A DNA stretch of 64,000 nucleotides, taken from the NCBI GenBank assembly GCA_031769625.1, contig JAUIMM010000040.1:11968501-12032500 (forward strand), given 5' to 3'. Position numbers and translations under genes: made by a program. Positions 55,089-64,000 of the stretch are shown one piece after another (position 1 is the first letter of the stretch; every line of letters begins with the position of its first letter). The DNA is from Taudactylus pleione (taxonomy: Eukaryota; Chordata; Amphibia; Anura; Myobatrachidae). The notes beneath the pieces were generated by a model that worked only from the letters and a program-made list of their open reading frames with translations, was not told where the DNA came from and ran no database searches.

Positions 55089-56110
55089 GTAAGATTCACA
55101 TATCTGGAAGTATTAAACTGCAGTTCACAACAAAAGCCTCTGGGTGTCAGCATCACTACATGTAAATTGCAGAGCCCAAATTTACACTGATCGTAAAATA
55201 CTTAGCATTCTTCGGTACCAAAGTGTAATTATATTATGTATTTTTCATGGCTTTTTGCGCATTTTTTACCAAATACAAGGAAAAGGGTATTAGTGGGTGT
55301 ATGTTGCACCTATTTCCATGAGATATGATTCAAAAAGGTTATGTCATGTTTCAAACCTTAAGCTTGAGTTTTGCACAGTTTGTTACAACAGATAGTAAAG
55401 ATGCAACTCTACTGTCTGTCTAACCTTTTTAATACATGACTAGGAATGCCCTACATGAGACGTGTCATTTCCCACCTTAAAGTAAGCAAAATGGAAAAAC
55501 AACAATGAAATGCTGAGTTAACGGCATCTCTTTTAAAATCATTGGAAAACTTATTACAGAAGTACAGTATGACCTGTTTGCAAGAACTTGTGTCAAATAC
55601 ATTGGTGACCGTGTACAGCTGTTTCCTCATGCACTGTTCCTTTATCCACCATATGACGCAAGGCGCCTGGTGCGATTTCTGTGCAGTGCACTTTTTTCCT
55701 CAATTTTGCTACTTTCTTCTCAGCTTTGCATCTTAGTTCGCAAATAGTATATTCGGTACTTTGGATTAGGTTGTTTTTTTATTTATTTTTATTTTGCTTC
55801 CAAAGCCGCATATCCACTACACGATATAAATGAGTAGCAAAGTCCGTGGTGAAACTAAACTAAACAGTGCTGTTTGGCGAGAATTGAGAATAAGTGTATG
55901 TGGACACACCAGTATAATCATATATCTCCTCTAGCCATATTACTGTACATAGAAGGCATAATTCACATATACCTTGGCACTCTAGAATAAAAAATAAAAA
56001 ACAAACTGCATATCAGCTGCTAGAAAAAGTTCTAGCAACCCTGAATTAAAAAAAAAAAAGGAAAAAAAAACTTCTAATCCAGCTCTTGAAATTGCTGTGT
56101 GCTTAGAATA
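55089..56110. other. Intron without recognised features
   Basis: This is AT-rich intron with A runs at 56048-56070. Nothing was recognised. Confidence 0.5.
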
Positions 56111-56119
56111 GGGAGTATT

Positions 56120-56385
56120 TACATGGGATGGGTACGGGATGGCGGCGCCCCCACAGGGTTATGATACAGACACCTGTCGGTAGGTATCCTAACCCTCTCC
56201 CTACCCTGACCCTTCCTCCCTGGTGCCTGAACCTAATCTCCCCCCAGTGCCTAAACCTAATCTCCCCCCCCCCCCTAGTGCCTAACACTTCCCCCCAGTG
56301 CCTAACTCTCCCCACAACCCCGCTACTTACCTTTGGGATGCCAAATCCAAAATTCTGACAGGTGTCATACCTCCCATATCTAGTC
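56120..56385. repeat. Interspersed repeat with CCTAA tracts, opposite orientation to 10712
   Basis: Units of GTGCCTAAACCTAATCTCCCCCC are repeated about five times (56215-56310), flanked by GACACCTGTCGGTAGGTATCC and TTCTGACAGGTGTCATACC. It is related in style to the GGTTAG repeat in the LINE, but more diverged. Its outer parts form an inverted ACACCTGTC/GACAGGTGT pair. Confidence 0.65.
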
Positions 56386-56834
56386 AACTTCTATTGAAAA
56401 CCATACTTTCCTCCCTTTTTGCCTGAAATTTTTCGTGCATATACGTACCTCTAGTACCATCCACCAATCACAGTGGTGGGATGTCTCCCCACACTGATTG
56501 GTGGATGGCTGGAGCTATCCACCAATTAGAATTCAGAAGGCTGCAGGACTAGACAACAAGAGATTGCAGGCAGGGTAAATATTGCAGGTTCCATGGTTGG
56601 GTCGCCTCATAGATCTGAGGTCTATTATACTATTTGCAGTGAGGGAAAGACGGAGAATAGATTTGAACCATACATTTTAATAAATAGGGAAGCCAGGTGT
56701 TTAATGAGGGGATATTTGTGGCATTATTTTTCATTTTGTAACGTGTGTAGTGCATTATTTTTAATAAGGGGAGTGTGTGTGTGTGTGTGGGGGGGGGGGG
56801 TGGTGGCGGCAAATCTGTGGCTTGAGTCTTCATG
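56386..56834. other. Short inverted repeat and GT/G run
   Basis: CCACCAATCA-AGTGGTGGGA and a matching TGATTGGTGGATGG form a hairpin at 56458-56515. A (GT)n(G)n run lies at 56771-56800. Otherwise it is plain intron. Confidence 0.6.
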
Positions 56835-58640
56835 TGGAGCACTACTACTACTATAGTGGGCACAACTACTGTGGGCAATGTATAGAGGGCACTACTACTG
56901 TGAGCATTGTATAGAGGGCACTACTGTGGAATGTATAGAGCACTACTGTGGGCATTGTATAGAGGGCACTACTACTGTGGGCATTGTATAGAGGGCACTA
57001 CTACTGTGGGAAATGTATAGAGGGCACTACTGTGGGCATTGTATAGAGAGCACTACTACTGTGGGCATTGTATAGAGAGCACTACTACTGTGGGCATTGT
57101 ATAGAGGACACTACTACTGTGGGGAATGAGTAGTGGGCACTACTACTGTGGGCATTGTATAGAGGGCACTACTACTGTGGGCAATGTATAGAGGGCACTA
57201 CTGTGAAATGTATAGAGGACATTACTACTGTGAAATGTATAGAGAGCACTACTGTGGGCATTGTGTAGAGGACACTACTACTGTGAAATGTATAGAGAGC
57301 ACTACTACTGTGGGCATTGTATAGAGGGCACTACTACTGTGGGCATTGTATAGAGGGCACTACTACTGTGGGCATTGTATAGAGAGCACTACTACTGTGG
57401 GCATTGTATAGAGGGCACTACTACTGTGGGCATTGTATAGAGGGCATTACTACTTTGAAATGTATAGAGAGCACTACTACTGTGGGCATTGTATAGAGGG
57501 CACAACTACTGTGAAATGTAGAGAGGGCACTACTACTGTGGGCATTGTATAGAGGGCACAACTACTGTGAAATGTAGAGAGGGCACTACTACTGTGGGCA
57601 TTGTATAGAGGGCACTACTACTGTGGGCATTGTATAGAGGGCACTACTACTGTGGGCATTGTATAGAGGGTACTACTACTGTGGGCAATGTATAGAGGGC
57701 ACTACTGTGAAATGTATAGAGAGCACTACTACTGTGGGCATTGTATAGAGGACACTACTACTGTGGGGAATGTATAGTGGGCACTACTGTGAAATGTATA
57801 GAGAGCACTACTACTGTGGGCATTGTATAGAGGACACTACTACTGTGGGGAATGTATAGTGGGCACTACTAATGTGGGCATTGTATAGAGGGCACTACTG
57901 CTGTGGGCATTGTATAGAGGGCACTACTGTGGGCAATGTATAGAGGGCACTACTGTGAAATGTATAGAGGACACTACTACTGTGGGCATTGTATAGAGGA
58001 CACTACTACTGTGGGCATTGTATAGAGGGCACTACTACTGTGGGCATTGTATAGATGGCACTACTACTGTGGGCAATGTATAGAGGGCAAGTGTATAGAG
58101 GACACTACTACTGTGGGCATTGTGTAGAGGACACTACTACTGTGAAATGTATAGAGAGCACTACTACTGTGGGCATTGTGTAGAGGACACTACTACTGTG
58201 AAATGTATAGAGAGCACTACTACTGTGGGCATTGTGTAGAGGACACTACTACTGTGAAATGTATAGAGAGCACTACTGTGGGCATTGTGTAGAGGACACT
58301 ACTACTGTGGGCATTGTATAAAAGGCACTACTACTGTGGGCATTGTATAGAGGGCACTACTACTGTGAAATGTATAGAGAGCACTACTACTGTGGGCATT
58401 GTATAGAGGGCACTACTACTGTGGGCATTGTATAGAGGGCACTACTACTGTGGGCATTGTATAGAGGGCACTACTACTGTGGGCATTGTATAGAGAGCAC
58501 TACTACTGTGGGCATTGTATAGAGGGCACTACTACTGTGGACATTGTATAGAGGACACTACTACTGTGGGTATTGCATAGAGGGCACTACTACTGTGGGC
58601 ATTGTATAAGGGGCACTACTACTGTGTGGCATAATGTTTA
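56835..58640. repeat. Large minisatellite, unit about 29 bp
   Basis: Some 60 tandem copies are of the type CACTACTACTGTGGGCATTG-TATAGAGGG. Variants change GGGCATTG to GAAATG or GGGAATG, drop one ACT triplet, or swap GAGGGC with GAGAGC and GAGGAC. Neighbouring units with the same variant combinations suggest segmental duplication within the array. Confidence 0.97.
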
Positions 58641-59099
58641 TAAGGGGCACTATGGTGTGGTACACTACACTGAGAAAGGCGCACACCTTAAGGACACGCC
58701 CCATTTAAATGGCCACCCCCTTTCCCCCGCCGCACACATAGGTACAACCTTATATTTCCCATACCCCTACTTCAAAATTCCCACGTCGACCACTGATCCA
58801 TAACAGATATTTCAGAAGTATTGATATATACAGTATGATAAAAACAATTCTGAGTATTTGTCACATTACAATATATATTTAATAGTTTTGTAGACCTATT
58901 TTAATTATTTGAATTTTAAAAGATTTTATTTTTTTGTTTTTTGATTTGACTTGCCAAAGACTAACATGTAGGCAGTCTTTGGTATGAGCTGCTGTATTTT
59001 AAAAAATTTATATACAGTGTATTAATTGCCAATAGGCTAAGAATGGACGACTTTAGTTTTGTGATTGCTAGTTCCCTCTTCCACATGTGCTTCTTCTTT
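58641..59099. other. Intron without recognised features
   Basis: This is a short GC-richer patch (58680-58740) after the array, then AT-rich intron. Confidence 0.5.
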
Positions 59100-59325
59100 C
59101 CCTTACTTATACCAACTTATACTCCCTACAACAGCACCTAACCTTGGTTGCTGCCATCCTGCTGCTTATTTATGTGTTATGATTGCGGATACAGCAACGT
59201 TTAGAAACCATGTCCTTGTCCTGCATTGTTTTGTGCTGTAAGTCACTGTTTTCTTGTTTTGCTCATTTATAAGGTGCTACTGAACCCTTGTGGCGCCATA
59301 AAAATACAGGATGATGATGATGATA
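59100..59325 (+). mobile_element. L2-type LINE, 3' tail fragment
   Basis: It matches the last 230 bp of the LINE at 49060-49291 (CTCCCTACAACAGCACCTAAC, CCATGTCCTTGTCCTGCATT, AAGGTGCTACTGAACCCTTG, TGGCGCCATA). It ends in a GATGATGATGATAAT simple tail. Confidence 0.85.
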
Positions 59326-60306
59326 ATTGGTGGGGTAACTTTGCTTTCCAGATATAGATTTCAAGTCAACTGTTGCATAACATTTTACAATGTTGTTACC
59401 ATGAATAAAGATTGCTTAATTTGTAGTCCATAAAATGTATTTTGTGGGCACCTGGTATGAGGGTACCTATTATTACTTTTAATATATTAAATAAGCAAGA
59501 AGTTTGGCAGCACAAAAACAGTTTTACTGTATTATTAATATTGGTTTAGCAACAAAAGTTTTTTATTTTTTAGGTTTCAAGCTATCAAACAGAGTTCTAA
59601 TGTCCTGTGAGCTGTATGGCATATGCCTACCAGGGCTTCAAAACTTGTTTTGTATATAAAGAATTGCAGCATTTTAATCTCTGCAGTTCCCAATTCATTA
59701 TAATCTATATATATTATGTTGCTATAAGATGATTCCTTTATGGAGACCTTCAATCTTCATAAAATGGCATATAATTGGCAGGGTAATGCACAAATTAAGC
59801 ACTCATTTTTTTTTCCTCCACTAATAGAGCTTGGCTGGCAGATTTCTTCCAGGAAAGACCGTTGATCCCCTAGCGGGATTTTCATTAGCTAGGAAGTTGC
59901 CACACTCAAATCTACCATATTGCATTTTATTCAGACATGTGCAACATGAATTTAAGTGTAATTGAAATATAAGGGTTAAAAAATAAAGGATTCCTCCATC
60001 TAAGGTTAAAGACTAACTGTAATCCCATGCACAAGAATAGTCTGAGTTCATGATAAGTAACCTGATACAGTTTAGGGGTTTCATGGACAGTCCTCTAACC
60101 TTAAAAAAAAAAATCAACATATTACGCTTTGTCTCAGTAATTAAATCAAATATTTAATAAATAAAAGATACCCTAGTCAGTTATCGTAATACATCAAAAT
60201 CATACAGAAACATTGGAAGCTATAACAAACCTGCCATTGAATGGAAAGGAGCTTGGGGCCACAAGTGAAGGGTCAGGAGGCCACCTGCTGCCCATCACTG
60301 GTCTTA
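59326..60306. other. Intron without recognised features
   Basis: This is AT-rich intron. No pot1 exon was recognised. Confidence 0.5.
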
Positions 60307-60530
60307 TGCTGGCCATACACTAGTACGACCAGCATAAGATAAGATTCTTACGATTTCCCTTGAACTCACTGGCAGTCCCGGCCACACGATTGACACACAA
60401 TGTACATACGATCTCACGATACGATGCATCGTGCATCCGACGTCCTAGCGACGTCTTTTGTAAAAACAAAACTAAAAAAAAAGACTGTTGCACGCACGGT
60501 GAGATCCATGATGCATACATCTGTCTTTAA
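60307..60530. mobile_element. Left part of a Harbinger-type MITE
   Basis: TGCTGGCCATACACTAGTACGACC after TTA (60304-60306), then ATTTCCCTTGAACTC and CACGATACGATGCATCG, resembles the left ends at 191 and 20250 (TTCCCTTGAACTCTCCC). The right end was not found. The foldback and hAT elements follow. Confidence 0.6.
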
Positions 60531-62613
60531 TAAAATAACCACAGATCCAGGGATGGTTCAGTGAGAACTATCCGTACATCTGTGAAAAAAAAAAAAAAAA
60601 GTGTGTTGTTGTAAATAAAAAAATGGCGTGCACCCCCCCTCCAAAGAGCAACCAGCCCCGGGCTTTTAGGGACCCAGTGCTGGTTTGCCAAAATATGGGG
60701 TACAAACGATGTAGGAGTCCCCCGTATTCTGTGCAACCAGCACTGGGCTCTGATCTAGTTCTGGAAATACAGGGGGAAAAAATGCATAGGGTCCCCCTGT
60801 ATCTTCCAGAACCAGCACCTGACTTTTTCTAGTGGGGGGGGCTAAGGCCACAGCCAGGGGAGCCCTTTCACCGGGACCCCCAGCCGCAGCATCAGCCCTG
60901 ACCGCTGATCCCTGGGGAGCTGGGGACCCCCCAATAAAGGGGTCCGCCCCCCCTCCAGGGCACCCCAGGCTGATAGCCCAGGGCTATCCCCAGCACCCCT
61001 GGGGATGGGTGCCAGGTTGATTAAGTGGTGTAGTGTAAAAAAAGAATAGTAAATTATTGTTTTTATGAGTAGAATTGCAGGTTCCAGCAAGCCTCCCCTG
61101 CATGCTGGTACTTGGAGAACCACAAGTTCCAACATGCGGGGCATTAAGGGACCGCTGGTACCTGTAGTTCACCTGTAAAGAAATGTTTAAATAAACAATA
61201 TACACACACCGTGATAGTAAAGTGTTAATACATACATACATACATACTCACACATACTCGCCCATATTACCTGGACTGGTCCGCTTCTCCCCGTAGGCAT
61301 CCATGGTCTTGGTAAAACAAAAAAACTATTAAACCCGAACCACGAACTAGGTTAACAACCACACAATGGTTGTTACCTCCCGAATGAAGAGCTCAGACGT
61401 GGCTCTAGCCCTTTGTAGAGCTGTATCTGAGCGTTCATTGGCTGAGAGAGGTCAGCCCCCGCCTCTCTCAGCCAATGAATGGCTCCCACCATTGACTACA
61501 ATGGTGGGAACCATTCATTGGCTGAGAGGTGGAGGGCTCGCCCCTTTCAGCCAATGAACGCTCAGCGGCGGGGTTTCCATGGTGAAATCCAGCAGTTAAG
61601 CTCTTATTCGGGAAGTACCATTCTTATAGAACGGTACTTAAGTATGTAGGTCCGTTTTTTTATTTTGCTAAGTCCAGGTTGCCTACTTTGGACCGAAGAG
61701 GACCCGAACTTCGCATAGAAGACGGTGAGTATGGATATTTTTCACAGGTACCCTATGGATATTCTACATGGACAAGTGGACCGACGCTACAGGGATACAT
61801 AGGTGAGTATGTGTACATGTGTGAGTGCATGTATGTTTAATAAACTTATACTTTGTACGGTGTGTGTCCTGTGTTTGTTTAAACATTTCTTTACAGGTGA
61901 ACTACAGGTACCAGCAGGCCCTTAATGCCCCGCATGCTGGTACTTGTGGTTCTCCAAGTACCAGCATGCAGGGACCTGCAGTTCTACTCGTAAAGACAAT
62001 GTTTGCTATTCTTTTTTTACACTACACCACATAATCAACCCGGCACCCACCGCCCAGGGGTGCTAGGGATAGCCCCACGGTATGCGCCTGGGGCGCCTTG
62101 GAGATGGGACCCCTGTATTGCAGGGGTCCCCAGGGATCAGCGGCCTGGGCTGACTAGCGGTCAAGGTTAATGCTTCGGCTGGGGGGCCCGGTGAAAGGGC
62201 TCCCCTGGCTGTGGCATTAGCCCCACGCTAGAAAAAGTCCGGTGCTGGTTCTGAAAAATACAAGGGGACCCTATGCATTTTTTCTCCCTTTATTTTCAGG
62301 ACCGGAACAGAGCCCAATGCTGGTTGCGCAGAATACGGGTGACCCATACGTCGTTTGTCCCCCGTATTTTGGCAACCAGGGCTGGTTCTGACTAGCCCGG
62401 TGCTTGTTGTGCTTACATACGGGGGACCCCTACATAGTTTGTCCCCCGTATGTTGCCCAACCAACACTGGGTCCCTAAAAGCTCAGGGCTGGTTGCTCTT
62501 TGGGGGGGGGGGCACGCCATTTTTTTTTTTTTTTTTTAACAACACGTTTTTTTTTTATCTTCACATATGTACGGATGGTTCTCACTGAACCATCCCTGCA
62601 TCTGTGTTTATAT
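60531..62613. mobile_element. Foldback element, 2.1-kb near-palindrome
   Basis: Left arm 60531-61230 and right arm about 61820-62613 are reverse complements with small changes (shared ATGGTTCAGTGAGAAC, AACCAGCA-TGGG, ATGCATAGGGTCCCC, AAGTACCAGCATG). The loop of about 590 bp holds its own inverted CAGCCAATGAATGG/CCATTCATTGGCTG segments. No transposase is visible. It may be a non-autonomous DNA transposon with very long inverted ends. Confidence 0.88.
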
Positions 62614-62749
62614 TAGGGGTGAGCGGGTTCGGATTTCTGAAATCCGAGCCCCCCCGATCCGAGTCAGGCTCGACTTTTCACGCCTGACTCGGATCTGAAA
62701 TCGAGGCAAAACGTCATCATCCCGCCTTTCCGAGTCTCGCGGGTTTTGG

Positions 62750-62800
62750 ATCCTATATAAGGTACCCGCGTCGGCGCCATTTTCTCACTCGGCTGTGGAC
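62750..62800 (+). promoter_or_regulatory. Possible TATA-box promoter of the hAT element
   Basis: CCTATATAAGGTACCCGC, followed after 20-30 bp by GGCGCCATTTTCTCACTCGG, has the spacing of a TATA box and start region. It lies at the 5' end of the hAT element, upstream of its transposase. Confidence 0.45.
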
Positions 62801-63097
62801 AGTGAAGAGGGAGGGTGGGAGTTAGGGCTGTGTAGTGTAGTGTAGTGCTGCTGTTGTCCACTACTTCAAAGTTCATAGGGGCTGGCTGTGTTGTGCTGTG
62901 CTGCTGTTGTTAATAGGGGCTGTGTCCACTACTTCAAAGTCCATAGGGGCTGGCTGGACTGTGTTGTGCAGTCAGTTCTCCATAGGGGCTGTGTCCACTC
63001 CAAAGTCCTGTGCAGTGTCCCAGTCCTAAAGTGGTGCTGTAGTGTTGTCCAGGGGGTGCTCTGTCCATCAGGGTGCTCCCCCCCAAGTGCTAAAAAA

Positions 63098-64000
63098 ATA
63101 ATATATTTTCTGTGTTTGTGAATTGTGTGCGCAGTAGCCGCACGTGCATCAACAAAGTAGTGCCAAGCGTGCGCCTGTGTCATAAGTAAAGGGCCGGCTG
63201 GCTTGACCGTTAAAGGGTGCTGTAACCCCCGAAGTACACTCCAGTCCAAACCAAATAAAAAAATATTTTCTGTGTTTGTGAATTGTGCGCGCAGTAGCCG
63301 CACGTGCATCAACAAAGGAGCAGCGCGAAGCATGCGCCTGTGTCCCATAAGTAAAGAGCCGGCTGGCTCATTTCTTAAAGGGTGGTGTAACCCACAAAGT
63401 GCACTACTCTCCAGCAAAAATTAAAAAATATTTTCTGTGTTTGTGTGCGCTTTAGCCGCACGTATATATCAATATAACATAAATGGAGGACCAAACTTTC
63501 TCCGATAAAAATAAAATAGGGAAAGATCAAGAACCACTTCCTCCTAGTGCTGTTGCTGCTGCTGGGAGTTCATCATCCCAGAGAGGAAGTAGGAACATCA
63601 CTACTTTTACTAAACAATTGACCCTCCAACAGTCCCTAGCGATGAGGATGAAGTACGACAGCAGTCATCCTGAAGCAAAACGTATAACTGAGGCCTTGAC
63701 TGCTATGTTGGTGTTAGACGTGCGTCCGGTATCCGCCATTAGTGCAGTGGGATCTAGACAATTGATGGAGGTAGTGTGTCCCTGGTTCCAAATCCCGTCT
63801 AGATTCCACCTGCATCCTCAAAGCAGCAGCGACAAGCGTTCGTCTGTCTGTTAAAGGGTGGTGACACCCTCAAAGTGTGCTACACAAACAATAAAAATAT
63901 TGTTCTTTTTTTTTCTGTCTTTGTGAAATGTGTGGGCTGTAGCCGCACCTGCATCCTTAAAGCAGCAGCGACAAGCGTGCGTCTGTCTGTTAAAGGGTGG
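63098..64000. repeat. Tandem repeat of about 165 bp within the hAT element
   Basis: Units begin AATATTTTCTGTGTTTGTGAA and contain GCAGTAGCCGCACGTGCATC, AAGCGTGCGCCTGTGT and TTAAAGGGTGGTGTAACCC. Copies start near 63098, 63262, 63427 (partial) and 63895. The transposase exon is set between the third and fourth units. Confidence 0.85.
63483..63854 (+). CDS. hAT/ZBED-type transposase, N-terminal portion
   Basis: The 123-codon frame has a Ser-rich start and then the hAT N-terminal block: SHPEAKRITEALTAMLVLDVRPVSAI, followed by GSRQLMEVVCPWFQIPSR. It matches the region after the BED finger of ZBED-like transposases (RPxSxVxxxGFRxL). The last 18 codons (HLHPQSSSDKRSSVC) fall in the 165-bp tandem repeat, so the natural protein is interrupted or spliced there. 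The BED finger and catalytic core are not seen; they may lie in other exons or be lost. Confidence 0.72.
   Translation: MEDQTFSDKNKIGKDQEPLPPSAVAAAGSSSSQRGSRNITTFTKQLTLQQSLAMRMKYDSSHPEAKRITEALTAMLVLDVRPVSAISAVGSRQLMEVVCPWFQIPSRFHLHPQSSSDKRSSVC

Larger units (their letters stand above)
62614..64000 (+). mobile_element. hAT transposon, 5' part running off the window
   Basis: The start TAGGGGTGAGCGGGTTCGG, an AATCCGAG-rich leader with inverted CCGAGTCAGGC/GCCTGACTCGG, and a downstream frame with hAT/ZBED-type transposase sequence mark this element. A TATATAAGG box lies at 62754. Tandem repeats of about 165 bp are built into it. The 3' end is beyond the window. Confidence 0.8.

Noticed and set aside
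56835..58640. CRISPR-like regular repeats
   Set aside because: Units are head-to-tail without unique spacers and the host is a vertebrate. It is a minisatellite.
59815..59900. Possible further pot1 exon after a T-rich tract
   Set aside because: The frame (AWLADFFQERPLI) does not resemble the expected next POT1 segment and lacks a suitable donor in phase.

Overview
This window is nuclear DNA from a vertebrate with a large, transposon-rich genome, most likely a frog. I infer this from the protein-level match of the host exons to vertebrate POT1, the very long introns, and the mix of repeats (DIRS, Tx1/L1-type LINE, Penelope, Harbinger, Tc1, hAT and L2-type elements) that is typical of amphibians. 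No species can be named from sequence alone.

The only host gene I can support is pot1 (protection of telomeres 1), on the + strand. Seven internal coding exons are visible: 2141-2431, 20010-20165, 31619-31788, 40713-40801, 45309-45365, 46197-46353 and 54883-55088. All have AG/GT splice borders and reading phases that join without a break. They encode the second half of OB-fold 1, OB-fold 2, the linker, and the start of the C-terminal OB3/resolvase-like region. The 5' exons lie left of the window and the last exons lie right of it. Everything else is intron, and most of the recognisable intron sequence is transposon.

Intron A (2432-20009) holds a nested stack. A DIRS tyrosine-recombinase retrotransposon (about 3400-18265) is split by a nearly full-length L1/Tx1-type LINE (8312-17595). 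That LINE is itself interrupted by a repeat with degenerate telomere-like GGTTAG tracts, a Harbinger MITE and a Penelope-like element with a GIY-YIG endonuclease end. Target-site duplications mark nearly every layer.

Intron B (20166-31618) carries a Harbinger DNA transposon with transposase and a MADF-type protein gene, then a CpG-rich palindromic repeat and a reverse-strand L2-type LINE. Intron C (31789-40712) has several MITEs and a decayed Ty3/gypsy element. Intron D (40802-45308) has a Penelope-related inverted-repeat structure with a CpG-rich repeat inside it. Intron F (46354-54882) has a Tc1 element split by an L2-type LINE, a second internally deleted DIRS, and a Tigger-like MITE. The final intron (from 55089) has a 1.8-kb minisatellite, a 2.1-kb foldback palindrome and the 5' part of a hAT transposon with its own tandem repeats.

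The transposon genes do not cooperate with the host gene. They serve their own transposition (reverse transcriptases, endonucleases, DDE and tyrosine recombinases), and most are broken. The points most worth checking are the datable insertion tower, three hammerhead-ribozyme-like motifs near Penelope-type DNA, telomere-like repeats inside the gene for a telomere-binding protein, and a Tigger-like MITE that resembles a mammalian repeat.
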